A DNA stretch of 64,000 bases from Vagococcus fessus (GCF_003987565.1 NZ_NGJY01000001.1:620001-684000); one strand, 5' to 3'; shown: positions 18,097-26,846, counted from the first letter of the stretch. Program-made: numbers and translations. The notes: a model not told the origin generated them from the letters alone.

Positions 18097-18112
18097 GGTT
18101 ACACACTTACCT

Positions 18113-19918
18113 TTACATGTTCTCCAACATCAAAATTACGCGTTCATACAACGGTTTTTCTTCTTCTAAATCTGATCTTATACCCACACCCAAATCAGCA
18201 TTATTACTGATAATACCATCTACATTTAAATTTAAATATTTTTTTAGAAGGTCTTCTTTATTTACCGTCCAAATAAATATTTCTTTGTCTAATTCTTCAA
18301 TTTCTGATATAAGTTTCTCATTTACTGAAAACTCTTCAATCACATATATATCATGATCGGATTTAGGTGCATGCCCTATTGTAAGTGGTATAACATAGCC
18401 TGTTTTAATATAAGGCGCCTTAGCTTTAATTTCATCTAAAACATCTTTATCTAACGACTGAACGATATAATCAGTAGCCACTTTCTTTTCCTCAAGTAAG
18501 TTGATTAAATTATCCACCATCTCTTTTGATTCTTTCCCATGCGGTTTAACTTCTACAAGTAAGTTAATCCCCAGCTCTTTAGCTCTATCAATATAAGTCC
18601 CAAGATCAGAAATAGTCTCCGTAAATCCACTCTGCTTCATTTCATAAGATATAAGTTCTTCTAAAGTAAGATCATAGGTATTTTTAGATACACCTGTCAG
18701 TCGTTTTAAATTAGTATCATGATAGACAACAAATTTCCCGTCCTTACTTTCTTGAATATCCATCTCAACCATTTCAACACCGCTAGATGCTGCAGCCTCT
18801 AAAGAGCCAATAGAATTCTCAATCCCACCTTTCATCAAACCACGATGTGCGATTAAAGTAGTCTGTGGTTGATAAATCAAAGTTGTAATTGACCACATAT
18901 TTACACTACTTAGTGCAATAAATAATAGTCCACCAGTTATAACTAAGATAGCTTTTGTTTTAACAGACGTCCCATCTTTCTCTAATGGTTCACTTTCTTT
19001 TCCTATAATCGTTTCAATAACAACATTCACAATTAACGCTTGGATTAGTCCTCCACCAAAAAATAATAACAACTGCATTAAAGTTAAAACACCTCCTGCT
19101 ACATAAGGAGATAATGATGGTTTTAATACATCACTGACAAAAAGTGGCAAACTTATAACAAGTACCGCTATTAATGAAACTATAGATACGACCGCTGCAA
19201 CTAATAGTAACGTCATCATATTTTTTAAAAATTTATGCTTACTTCGTTTCCAGCTTAAACTGATAGCCTCTCCTAATGTTCTACTGGACTCTTCTACAAA
19301 ATAGTAAACGACATACAACAATCGCATTGATAGGTAAGCCAATACAAACAATACAATAAACCATAAATACTTACCTTTTGTTGTTAATAATAGTTCATCT
19401 ACTATAAAGTCAGGTACTTTTATTGATTTTAATAGTTCTGATTTAAACCCCAATGATGCCAACGGAAGGACTAATAGAAAATAGCTTCCTATGATTAATA
19501 AATGGGTCGAAAAAAAATAGCGAGCTTTTTTCAATAACTCTACTGTCAACGATTTAAAACTCACATCTTGACCTTTTCGCTGTCTTATTCCTAATAAAAA
19601 ATAAAAACCTAGCTCATAGAATATAAAGTACACAATTAACAAAAACCATATAGCTAATAAAAGTAAGGCTACTGGACTTTTAAAAAATAATGTAACTGTC
19701 TGATCTGTTAAGTTTGTAATATTCAAGCGATTTAACATAAGGTAAAAAAGACTTGATAATAATGGTAAAACAAATAGCAATCGTATACCTTGTAAAAATA
19801 TAGTGCTTTTTAGATATGTTTTTCTGTGCACTAAAATTCTGTTGATTGAATTTTTTATATGTGTTACTACCTCTCCTATAAGTCTTCCCCTCCATTCTAT
19901 ACTTCTTACTCTAACCAT
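18113..19918 (-). CDS. Membrane-anchored glycerophosphodiester phosphodiesterase
   Basis: A 601-residue protein. The first 345 residues hold about six to eight membrane segments of the GPDPase-membrane type (charged loops with RSKHKFLKN between helices). From about 350 on is a GDPD TIM barrel: AHRGLMKGG with HRG, IENS, EMDIQ (E-x-D metal ligands) and VYHD. Such enzymes split glycerophosphodiesters or polyglycerolphosphate, possibly linked to lipoteichoic acid turnover. The ATG at 19918 has GGAAGTGG upstream, so the start is moderately sure. The N-terminal 30 residues before the first helix are unusually basic. Confidence 0.88.
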   Translation of the reverse strand: MVRVRSIEWRGRLIGEVVTHIKNSINRILVHRKTYLKSTIFLQGIRLLFVLPLLSSLFYLMLNRLNITNLTDQTVTLFFKSPVALLLLAIWFLLIVYFIFYELGFYFLLGIRQRKGQDVSFKSLTVELLKKARYFFSTHLLIIGSYFLLVLPLASLGFKSELLKSIKVPDFIVDELLLTTKGKYLWFIVLFVLAYLSMRLLYVVYYFVEESSRTLGEAISLSWKRSKHKFLKNMMTLLLVAAVVSIVSLIAVLVISLPLFVSDVLKPSLSPYVAGGVLTLMQLLLFFGGGLIQALIVNVVIETIIGKESEPLEKDGTSVKTKAILVITGGLLFIALSSVNMWSITTLIYQPQTTLIAHRGLMKGGIENSIGSLEAAASSGVEMVEMDIQESKDGKFVVYHDTNLKRLTGVSKNTYDLTLEELISYEMKQSGFTETISDLGTYIDRAKELGINLLVEVKPHGKESKEMVDNLINLLEEKKVATDYIVQSLDKDVLDEIKAKAPYIKTGYVIPLTIGHAPKSDHDIYVIEEFSVNEKLISEIEELDKEIFIWTVNKEDLLKKYLNLNVDGIISNNADLGVGIRSDLEEEKPLYERVILMLENM

Positions 19919-19983
19919 ATACCCACTTCCACACTAATTCAAGTAATTACTCTATATAGAAGGCTTGGGAATTAACTTGACTA

Positions 19984-20019
19984 ATAAAAAAAGCTAACCG
20001 TATTCTAACGGCTAGCTTC
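19984..20019 (-). terminator. Rho-independent terminator after the MarR gene
   Basis: An 11-bp stem (AAGCTAGCCGT / ACGGTTAGCTT, one G-U pair) is followed on the minus strand by TTTTTTATT. Confidence 0.88.
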
Positions 20020-20022
20020 ATT

Positions 20023-20457
20023 TTAATTTCGTTTGTTCTCTTCTATTTTTTGAATGACTTCGAGAGCATCAATATACTTGCGTTGGTCATCTGATGACAA
20101 TTTATTAAAATCGTCCATTATCATAGTTTCATATTTTTTATATAGTTTTTGGGCGACTTTCTTGCCTTTAGGTGTGAAGGATACGTAAAACAAGCGCTTA
20201 TCTTCTTCTGACTGAACTTTTTGAATAAGATCCTCTGAAAGTAAACGTTTGAGAATCCTACTAGTGTAACCTTTATCCAAATCTAATTCTGTTTCAATTG
20301 TTTTAGCAGAAAGTTCCCCTTGTTCCCAAATTTCAAAGATAATCCTAATCTCATTAAAATTAAATGAATCATCTGCTAATTGTTTCTCTAAAAATATCAG
20401 GTAATTTAAAAACGACTTAATCGAAGCATTTACTTTGTGACCATTGGCCTTTATCAT
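20023..20457 (-). CDS. MarR-family transcriptional regulator
   Basis: A 144-residue winged-helix protein. The recognition helix region is about residues 55-80 (LSAKTIETELDLDKGYTSRILKRL), followed by the wing with the typical EEDKRLFYVSFTPKG (D-x-R motif). AAGGAGG precedes the ATG. It has its own promoter and terminator and no adjacent cotranscribed target, so its regulon cannot be read from the context. The nearest genes are the GDPD enzyme and a GNAT protein. Confidence 0.9.
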   Translation of the reverse strand: MIKANGHKVNASIKSFLNYLIFLEKQLADDSFNFNEIRIIFEIWEQGELSAKTIETELDLDKGYTSRILKRLLSEDLIQKVQSEEDKRLFYVSFTPKGKKVAQKLYKKYETMIMDDFNKLSSDDQRKYIDALEVIQKIEENKRN

Positions 20458-20491
20458 GCAACAACAACCTCCTTAACACCTTCTTACTCTT

Positions 20492-20520
20492 ATAATACGT
20501 CTATTTAATAAGAAGTACAA
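20492..20520 (-). promoter_or_regulatory. Promoter of the MarR gene
   Basis: On the minus strand TTGTAC (20515-20520) and TATTAT (20492-20497) are spaced by 17 bases, 35 bases before the start codon. Confidence 0.6.
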
Positions 20521-20615
20521 TTAAAAAGTAAGCTTTTTCATATTTTTTTTTGATAAGAAACTACAAAAAACATATAAAACAACTCATTATTATATATTTT
20601 GACTTATAACTTTAT

Positions 20616-21128
20616 TCAACACCGCCACTCAGATGACAGTATTGCATAATAATACTCATCCCACCAGCCATCTTTAACAGGAATACATTTTTTAAAAGAT
20701 CCTTCTCTTCTCATCCCTAGTTTCTCCATCACCTTATATGAACCATGATTTTCAGGCTGACAGGTGGCTATAATTCTATGAATAGTTAGTTTATCAAAAC
20801 CATATGACATAATCGCTTTTGCTGCCTCATAGCCGTAACCTTTAGAATGATAGTTCTTGTTGAATACCCAGCCAATTTCATACGAATGTTCGCCAAAAAA
20901 GGCTGCAAAATACAGATGACCAATCACTTGATTCGTTTCTTTTAACTCAACAGCAAAGTATTCTTCTTTTTCTTTCTGTTTTTCTATAAATTCGGAGACT
21001 TTATCTAGAGCAAAGACATCTTCCGGTAAGAAATACATAGTCTCTTCATCACCTAAATACAGAAGTGCCTCCTCTTTATCGGACTCCTTGTAAGACCTGA
21101 TGATAAGTCGTTCTGTTTCAATCTTCAT
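20616..21128 (-). CDS. GNAT-family N-acetyltransferase (RimJ/RimL type)
   Basis: A 170-residue GNAT enzyme opening MKIETERLIIRSYKESD, with the acetyl-CoA loop region HSKGYGYEAAKAIM and the late ENHGSYKVMEKLGMRREG typical of the RimJ/RimL group (ribosomal protein or small-molecule acetylation). The substrate is not predictable. It follows the 148-residue hypothetical gene by 12 bases, so the two form a probable operon. Confidence 0.9.
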   Translation of the reverse strand: MKIETERLIIRSYKESDKEEALLYLGDEETMYFLPEDVFALDKVSEFIEKQKEKEEYFAVELKETNQVIGHLYFAAFFGEHSYEIGWVFNKNYHSKGYGYEAAKAIMSYGFDKLTIHRIIATCQPENHGSYKVMEKLGMRREGSFKKCIPVKDGWWDEYYYAILSSEWRC

Positions 21129-21140
21129 CGTAATACTCCT

Positions 21141-21587
21141 TTATCTCAAGCTGTCCATGATATCTGATAAATCAATTGACATCACTTTGCCGTTTCTTTT
21201 TGTTTTTGCGCCCTTATTAGATAATTCTTTACCAATTTCACCTAATATATCTCCAAAAACATCCTCCACACCACTGTGCTGCTCCACTTTTGGTGCAACT
21301 TTTTTTCCAAAGATTGATCCCAAAATATCATCTAAGTTAGGTTGTTCATAAGTTACTTGTGTCTCTCCTTTACGAGCAGCTTCTTTCATACGTTCTGTTA
21401 TATCTACTGCCGCTTTATGCCCAGCTTCTAACGGAATGCCTCTAGCCGCGCGGTCTAGTGTTTCTAATTGTTTTTGAATCGCTTCTTGAGCTGTCCCTTC
21501 TGGTTTTTGTCCACTATCCTCTAAATAAATTTCTTTTTTATTTTCATTTAATCCTGTTGCGCCTAATAAATCAGTTAATAATCCCAT
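21141..21587 (-). CDS. Conserved-looking protein of unknown function (148 residues)
   Basis: I do not recognise a family. It begins MGLLTDLLGATGLNENKKE, has an amphipathic N terminus, an alpha-helical middle (EAIQKQLETLDRAARG) and a C-terminal half with repeated short LDDILGSIFGKK / VEDVFGDILGEIG motifs. There is no signal peptide or membrane segment. AAGAGGTG precedes the ATG. It is cotranscribed with the GNAT gene and divergent from the TetR operon, with about 190 bases between. Confidence 0.65.
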   Translation of the reverse strand: MGLLTDLLGATGLNENKKEIYLEDSGQKPEGTAQEAIQKQLETLDRAARGIPLEAGHKAAVDITERMKEAARKGETQVTYEQPNLDDILGSIFGKKVAPKVEQHSGVEDVFGDILGEIGKELSNKGAKTKRNGKVMSIDLSDIMDSLR

Positions 21588-21697
21588 AAGACACCTCTTT
21601 TTATATAATTATTTTACACTCCTATTTTAACATAAGACTTAAGAAAATGGCTCTTCTAACTAGAGCTAGACAGACCTCAAACAACCAATCCGTTTGT

Positions 21698-21726
21698 TTG
21701 ACAAGTGACACTGTGTCACTTATAAT
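21698..21726 (+). promoter_or_regulatory. Consensus promoter with embedded 19-bp palindrome (probable TetR autoregulatory operator)
   Basis: TTGACA (21698-21703) and TATAAT (21721-21726) are perfect consensus hexamers with a 17-base spacer. The spacer is filled by AAGTGACAC-T-GTGTCACTT (21703-21721), a perfect 9-bp inverted repeat touching both hexamers. It precedes a TetR-family gene by 50 bases, the usual place for an autorepressor site. Confidence 0.85.
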
Positions 21727-21775
21727 TTTAGACAGTAGTTGGTTCAGGCCACATTTAACCATTGGAGGTGACACC

Positions 21776-22396
21776 ATGCCCAAAGAGACCTTTTTTAACT
21801 TACCAATAGAAAAAAAGAACATTGTTTTAGATTCAGCTTTAAAAGAATTTTCAAAAGCTAGTATTCATGAAGCTTCTGTTGCAAATATTGTCCGTGATAG
21901 TCAGATATCACGAGGTAGTTTTTATAAGTATTTCGAGGACATCGAAGACCTATATCACTACCTATACCATACTGTAACTGGAGAAGCACATGGCACTGTT
22001 ATGGACGCTATAAAAAAAGCAGAGGGTGATTTATTTTTAGGCCTTGAAACGTACCTTATTGAATTAGTTCATGCTTACTCCAATGATAAATATCATGATT
22101 ACTTTAAAATCGTGACCCTTAATTTATCCTATACTACAGAGCACAAGCTTGCTAAAAAAGATGAACGTGCGACTTTTTCAAAAACTGCACCTACAGATTT
22201 TACTAAAATGATGAAAACAGACCACTTAAAAATAACATCCCAACAAGATTTATTAGATTTCTTTAAAGTTCTTGTTCCTGTTATCCACCAGTGTCTGAAT
22301 GATTATTTTGCAAATGACTGGGACCAAACAGAATTACTTGATCAATACAATCGCCGAATCAAATGGTTGAAACACGGCATATTAAAAGACGAATAG
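21776..22396 (+). CDS. TetR/AcrR-family transcriptional regulator
   Basis: A 206-residue regulator. The N-terminal HTH is clear (about residues 10-55: IVLDSALKEFSKAS, then ISRGSFYKYFEDIEDLYHYL). I use ATG 21776, preceded by GGAGGTGACACC; a longer frame upstream would run through the promoter. It heads a unit with a DUF2871 membrane protein (13 bases later) and an NAD(P)-binding protein, and probably represses its own operon at the palindrome. The inducer is unknown. Confidence 0.92.
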   Translation: MPKETFFNLPIEKKNIVLDSALKEFSKASIHEASVANIVRDSQISRGSFYKYFEDIEDLYHYLYHTVTGEAHGTVMDAIKKAEGDLFLGLETYLIELVHAYSNDKYHDYFKIVTLNLSYTTEHKLAKKDERATFSKTAPTDFTKMMKTDHLKITSQQDLLDFFKVLVPVIHQCLNDYFANDWDQTELLDQYNRRIKWLKHGILKDE

Positions 22397-22409
22397 GAGA
22401 ATTTTTATT

Positions 22410-22823
22410 ATGATGAACAAATTAGTCAAAACAAGTACTTTTTACCTTATTTTTGGATTAGCTTTAGGAGTATTTTACCGTGAGTTTACAAAAATCCAAG
22501 ATTTTGAAGGGACAACACAATTATCTGTCACTCATACACATACTTTAGTATTAGGAATGATTATGTTCTTAATCGTGTTACTTTTAGAAAAAAACTTCAA
22601 CTTATCTCAATTCAAACAATTTAACCAATTCTACATTGTTTATAATGTCGGGTTATTATTATCACTAGCTATGATGATTTTCCACGGTACTATGACGGTT
22701 TTAGGTACTGAAACTGGTCCTGCTATCTCAGGTATTGCTGGTCTTGGTCATATCATTATGACAGTTGGTTTAGCTTTATTATTCCACTCATTATCAAAAG
22801 CTGTTAAACTTGCACAAAAATAA
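22410..22823 (+). CDS. DUF2871-family membrane protein
   Basis: A 137-residue protein with four predicted membrane helices. Histidines cluster at the start of helix 2 (SVTHTHTLVLG), with further ones in MIFHGTM, GLGHIIM and LLFHSLS. This matches DUF2871, whose function is not known; the histidine pattern may bind a metal or heme, which is speculation. AGGAG precedes the start. It is the second gene of the TetR-led unit. Confidence 0.8.
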   Translation: MMNKLVKTSTFYLIFGLALGVFYREFTKIQDFEGTTQLSVTHTHTLVLGMIMFLIVLLLEKNFNLSQFKQFNQFYIVYNVGLLLSLAMMIFHGTMTVLGTETGPAISGIAGLGHIIMTVGLALLFHSLSKAVKLAQK

Positions 22824-22901
22824 AAAATCAATTTCATTGACCTTTTAGTGAATAAGGCTTAGCATGGAGTATAGAGCGTTATTACGAAAGGATGAGTTAG
22901 A

Positions 22902-23531
22902 ATGAAAATAGGTATTGTTGGTGCAACTGGTAAACAAGGGACTCTCCTACTTTTGGAAGCAATAAAACGAGGGCATGAGGTCACTGCTCTAATCAGAAAT
23001 CATGAAAAGTTAACGCAAGATGTGCCTTTTATTGAAAAAGAATTATATGATTTAACTGAAAAAGAGGTGGCCGAATTCGATATTTTAGTAGATGCGTTTA
23101 ACGCACCTAAGATCATGCCACAACTTCATCAAACGTCACTCCGTCATTTGGCTAAGATTTTAAAACATGGTACAACTAGACTTTACGTTGTAGGTGGTGC
23201 TGGAAGTCTTTTTGTAGATGAAGAAGAAACCACTCGTTTATTCGAAACAGAAGATTTCCCCGAAGCTTTCTTACCTGTTGCTAAAAGTATGTTTGCGGCT
23301 TTAGAAGAACTTAAAGCAACAAAAGCGACACATTGGACTTATGTAAGTCCTGCAGCTGATTTTGATTTTGAAGGTGAAACAACAGACCAATACACTATTG
23401 CCACTAATCATTTAACTCTTAACAGTGAAAACAAAAGTTATATTAGCTATGGCGATTATGCCAAAGGTTTCCTTGATATTATTGAGGACACTGGCTTTGA
23501 TAACGAACATATCTCAATTGTTTCTAAGTAA
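22902..23531 (+). CDS. NAD(P)-binding oxidoreductase-like protein (NmrA/atypical SDR)
   Basis: A 209-residue Rossmann-fold protein with GATGKQG at residues 7-13, like YwnB/NmrA-type atypical SDRs that bind NAD(P) and act as flavin/quinone reductases or redox sensors. No YxxxK active site is evident. GAAAGGATGAG precedes the ATG. It is 78 bases after the DUF2871 gene and ends in a terminator, so it is the last member of the TetR unit. Confidence 0.85.
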   Translation: MKIGIVGATGKQGTLLLLEAIKRGHEVTALIRNHEKLTQDVPFIEKELYDLTEKEVAEFDILVDAFNAPKIMPQLHQTSLRHLAKILKHGTTRLYVVGGAGSLFVDEEETTRLFETEDFPEAFLPVAKSMFAALEELKATKATHWTYVSPAADFDFEGETTDQYTIATNHLTLNSENKSYISYGDYAKGFLDIIEDTGFDNEHISIVSK

Positions 23532-23558
23532 ACTCAAGCATATGCTTGAGTTTTTTTA
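23531..23558 (+). terminator. Rho-independent terminator closing the TetR unit
   Basis: ACTCAAGCA / TGCTTGAGT forms a perfect stem followed by TTTTTTTA. Confidence 0.88.
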
Positions 23559-23659
23559 TTACTTACAAAACTGTTAGGTCCTTGATAGCTCATCCGATGG
23601 CTCATCTCTTCTTTCTCATTCATACTATTCTTTAGATACAAGTTGAAAGGATGATAGAA

Positions 23660-24001
23660 ATGAAGAAAATAATAGTATTACTTAGTTTAATCATGCTAGG
23701 TTCTTTAATTGGAGGTTATCGCTATTTTTACGGTTGGGAAGATTACTATACAAAAATTACTACCAATGGCCGATCCTTTACTAGTGGTGGTAAAGACCCT
23801 TTTAAAGAGTACGCTTACGAGCTACCTGCTTATGATGCTGAGGGAAATAAAAAAGAAGTTGAATTTAACAGTACCATCGGCAGACCAATCAAACGAAATG
23901 CTTATCTCAAATTAACTATTAGTAAACGATATGGTGTAACAAGTTGGGAAGAATTAAAAGAAGAGAAACTCCCTCCTAAGGCTCTCTCCCATTTAAAGTA
24001 A
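23660..24001 (+). CDS. YxeA-family (DUF1093) small secreted protein
   Basis: A 113-residue protein with an N-terminal signal or anchor (MKKIIVLLSLIMLGSLIGG) and a small beta-rich domain (YTKITTNG, YELPAYDAEGNKKEVEF, AYLKLTISKRYGVTSWEE), as in the YxeA/DUF1093 family. I start it at ATG 23660, which has GAAAGG eight bases before; an ATG at 23651 lies against that site. In B. subtilis, yxeA sits at the end of the yxdJKLM cluster; here the neighbour on the other strand is a YxdLM/BceAB-like ABC transporter. Confidence 0.8.
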   Translation: MKKIIVLLSLIMLGSLIGGYRYFYGWEDYYTKITTNGRSFTSGGKDPFKEYAYELPAYDAEGNKKEVEFNSTIGRPIKRNAYLKLTISKRYGVTSWEELKEEKLPPKALSHLK

Positions 24002-24027
24002 AGGTAAATTGCCTTTACTTTTTTTAT
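23995..24027 (+). terminator. Rho-independent terminator after the YxeA gene
   Basis: AAAGTAAAGG / CCTTTACTTT forms a 10-bp stem, followed by TTTTTAT. The stop codon is inside the stem. Confidence 0.82.
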
Positions 24028-24037
24028 TTCCTGACCT

Positions 24038-24073
24038 CACAAAAAAGACTGGGAAAATTCCCAGTCTTTTTCT
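24038..24073 (-). terminator. Rho-independent terminator after the ABC permease
   Basis: AAAGACTGGGAA / TTCCCAGTCTTT with a very short loop is followed on the minus strand by TTTG after a T run. It lies just after the permease stop. Confidence 0.88.
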
Positions 24074-25911
24074 TATGATTTTATCTTAGGTAAGACAATA
24101 TTTTTATATAACTGTGCTGTTACAACATAGTATATGAAATAAACAACACTGTATACTGCGAAGGGTAACGCGATATATTGATACGGATTTGGTATAAACA
24201 TCGTGAACATTTTTAAACCAACTAATACGTGTACCACACCTAAAAATGCTGGTACCAAGAAAATAATGAATATTTCTTTACGTAAGGATTTAACTAATAA
24301 CTGACGTCTTACCCCTATTTTATGTAACATATCGTATCTTGCAACATCTTGATAAGCCCCTGATAATATTTTAAACATCAAACAGCTGGCAAGCATTGCC
24401 AAGAAAGCAAAGCCTAGGAAGAATCCCATGAACATAAAACCACTCGCCATCCCTTGAACACTTTGGTACATGTCGTATTTACTCATATTACTAGCAGCTT
24501 TAGGATTTCTCTCTTTTTCTAAAGCATGTATTGTTTTGAAATGATCAACTTGCGACATGTAATCTTCAACACGAATAACTTGAACATCATCTTTTTTAAC
24601 ATCAATAGTATCAAAGGTTTCTTGTGACACTACTTTATAAGTTAATGCAAAAGTATTTTCTGAACTATAACTATCAGCCAATTGTGAAAAAGCGTGGGTA
24701 ATGTAATATTCCCCTTTTGTTTGACTTGAGTACTCATGATCCACTTTTAAATTTTTTACTGGAACAATCGGGTTCATAAATGGATTTTCAACATTTCCCT
24801 CTTCTTGCATCAATAGTGGATTATTTTCAAACTCACTTGCTACAAAATAAGTTGTTCCTTCTTTGGTTTTAGATTGATAATGAATTTTTTCTTTAGCATC
24901 TAATTGATCAATTTCTTTTTGAATATCAACCGTAGCATTATACGTTACGACATCGTTGTAATTTACCTTTAGTATATCTTCTGAGAAGTTTTTAAAGGCT
25001 TGCCCCACTGTTACTGCCCCTAATGATAAGGCTAATAACATGGTCACTAGCCCTAACACTCTTGCTAATGATGAGGCTTTAAAGCTTAATTGAGATAGCG
25101 TAAAAATACGAATCCCCTTACTGCTATACTTCTCCATTCCTTTAATCCATGATACTACTACTGGTACTAATGAACCGAAGAATAAAAAGGTTCCAGGTGT
25201 TATCGTAAAGATGGCTATAAAGACACCAATCAGTTGTAAGCTTCCCATATTCATCATACAGTAATAGCCAATTCCTATTAAAACAAGTGAAATAAGCATT
25301 TTAATAATCGTCATCACCGGACGTTTTTTACGACGTTCAGACTGCCCTTCACTATAGAGCAAATCAAGTGTTCTTGTTTTTCTAAACTTCGTCACATTAA
25401 TAATCGTTGTCATGATAAATAAGATCCCAAAGAAAATTACTGTAACAAGTAATGCCATAGGCACAAATGCAACATATGTTTTTGACGGTAAATCAATTGC
25501 TTTGCTTAGATAATTCCCCATTAATTGAGCTAAACCTGTTCCTACTAACCCACCAATCACCATTGATAGTAGACCAATAAAAATCGTTTCAATGGCAATC
25601 ATTTGGCTAATTTTACGTTTTTTAGCCCCTAACATCATATACATACCGTATTCTTTCTTTCTCATTGAAAGTAAGAACGAATTAGCATATAAAATATAGA
25701 CTACTGTTATCATGCCAAGTAAGATTGCTCCTAATTGGAAAACAAAAACGACCATTTGAATTGCAGGAATATTTTCTTTTAAAAAGTCTGAGTTTAAAGA
25801 CAGGGTTTGAAACATGTAGAAGATGGCGATAGAAATCATCAGCCCCATCATTAATACGAGATAATCTTGCCAACGTTTTTTTACGCTAGTTAAGGATAAT
25901 TTTAACATCAT
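24073..25911 (-). CDS. FtsX-like ABC transporter permease, BceB/YxdM type
   Basis: A 612-residue permease with about ten membrane helices. Two FtsX-type units (SMRKKEYGMYMMLGAKKRKI in the first) flank a large extracellular domain of about 180 residues (about 310-490), the arrangement of BceB-type peptide-antibiotic transporters. Such permeases sense and remove cell-wall-targeting peptides together with a BceRS-type two-component system. No such system is encoded next to it. It follows its ATPase gene by four bases. A YxeA-family gene is convergent. Confidence 0.9.
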   Translation of the reverse strand: MMLKLSLTSVKKRWQDYLVLMMGLMISIAIFYMFQTLSLNSDFLKENIPAIQMVVFVFQLGAILLGMITVVYILYANSFLLSMRKKEYGMYMMLGAKKRKISQMIAIETIFIGLLSMVIGGLVGTGLAQLMGNYLSKAIDLPSKTYVAFVPMALLVTVIFFGILFIMTTIINVTKFRKTRTLDLLYSEGQSERRKKRPVMTIIKMLISLVLIGIGYYCMMNMGSLQLIGVFIAIFTITPGTFLFFGSLVPVVVSWIKGMEKYSSKGIRIFTLSQLSFKASSLARVLGLVTMLLALSLGAVTVGQAFKNFSEDILKVNYNDVVTYNATVDIQKEIDQLDAKEKIHYQSKTKEGTTYFVASEFENNPLLMQEEGNVENPFMNPIVPVKNLKVDHEYSSQTKGEYYITHAFSQLADSYSSENTFALTYKVVSQETFDTIDVKKDDVQVIRVEDYMSQVDHFKTIHALEKERNPKAASNMSKYDMYQSVQGMASGFMFMGFFLGFAFLAMLASCLMFKILSGAYQDVARYDMLHKIGVRRQLLVKSLRKEIFIIFLVPAFLGVVHVLVGLKMFTMFIPNPYQYIALPFAVYSVVYFIYYVVTAQLYKNIVLPKIKS

Positions 25912-25915
25912 AGAC

Positions 25916-26686
25916 TTACACCAAACTTTCTGTATCTAATTCTAATCCCGCTAGGACGGCTAAGATTTCTTGATAAAATTCTTGCTGTGTTCCTCTACGG
26001 AATAACTCACGATAAATCGTTCCATCTTGAATGAATAAGATACGTTTACAGTAACTCGCACTCACTGCATCATGGGTTACCATAAGAATAGTTGTTTTAT
26101 AGTCCTCATTTAGATCTTTTAACGCACCAAGTAAGTTCTTCGCATTCTTCGAGTCTAAGGCCCCTGTAGGCTCGTCTCCTAGTAATAAAGCTGGATTATG
26201 AACCAATGCTCGGGCAGCTGCTACACGTTGTTTCTGACCGCCTGAGACCTCTGTAGGATAGTTACCTAATATTCTTTCAATATCTAGTATACGAGCAATA
26301 TCTTGAACTTTTTTCTTAGTCTTCGCATGAGACACACCTTGTAATGATAATGGTAAGCCAATATTTTGTCTCATTGTTAAATTTTCAAGTAAATTAAAAT
26401 CCTGGAAAATAAACCCTATATTTTTTGCTCTAAAATCTGAGAGTTGTGATTCTTTTAATCCTGTTAAACTATTACCTGAAATTTTGATATCCCCACTTGT
26501 TGGATTATCTAATGCTGATAAAAGATTTAATAAAGTCGTCTTACCTGAACCTGACGGCCCCATAATACCAACAAATTCACCTTCTTCAATAGCGAAAGAC
26601 ATATCTTTAATTGCTTCATGTTGTTTTTCACCTTTTTTACCATATACTTTTTTTATATGAGATACTTCTAGTACTTTTTCTGTCAT
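25916..26686 (-). CDS. ABC transporter ATP-binding protein, BceA/YxdL type
   Basis: A 256-residue ATPase with Walker A GPSGSGKTTLL, Q-loop FQDFNLL, signature VSGGQKQR, Walker B ALLLGDEPTGALD and switch VTHD: the MacB/LolD-like family that partners FtsX permeases. AGGAGGAAA precedes the ATG. It is first in a two-gene unit with the permease. The promoter region upstream (26700-26810) has no clear consensus, although a TATAAG hexamer is seen. Confidence 0.93.
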   Translation of the reverse strand: MTEKVLEVSHIKKVYGKKGEKQHEAIKDMSFAIEEGEFVGIMGPSGSGKTTLLNLLSALDNPTSGDIKISGNSLTGLKESQLSDFRAKNIGFIFQDFNLLENLTMRQNIGLPLSLQGVSHAKTKKKVQDIARILDIERILGNYPTEVSGGQKQRVAAARALVHNPALLLGDEPTGALDSKNAKNLLGALKDLNEDYKTTILMVTHDAVSASYCKRILFIQDGTIYRELFRRGTQQEFYQEILAVLAGLELDTESLV

Positions 26687-26808
26687 TTTATTTCCTCCTA
26701 TGCGACTTGCGCTTTATCTTATACCATTAGTTTACACGCAAGCAGAAAGTATGACCTCTGAATCATCTTACAATTCCTCTCCCCCATCTAACACTTTTGT
26801 CACATGAG

Positions 26809-26846
26809 CATAAAAAAGAAAGAACTCTATGAGCTCTTTCTTTTTA
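26809..26846 (-). terminator. Rho-independent terminator after the SMR pair
   Basis: AAAGAAAGAGCTC / GAGTTCTTTCTTT (one G-U pair) is followed by TTTTATG on the minus strand. Confidence 0.85.

Noticed and set aside
21647-21775. N-terminal extension of the TetR gene beginning at 21647
   Set aside because: It would be translated through the consensus promoter and palindrome; the start at 21776 has GGAGGTG and gives the normal TetR length.
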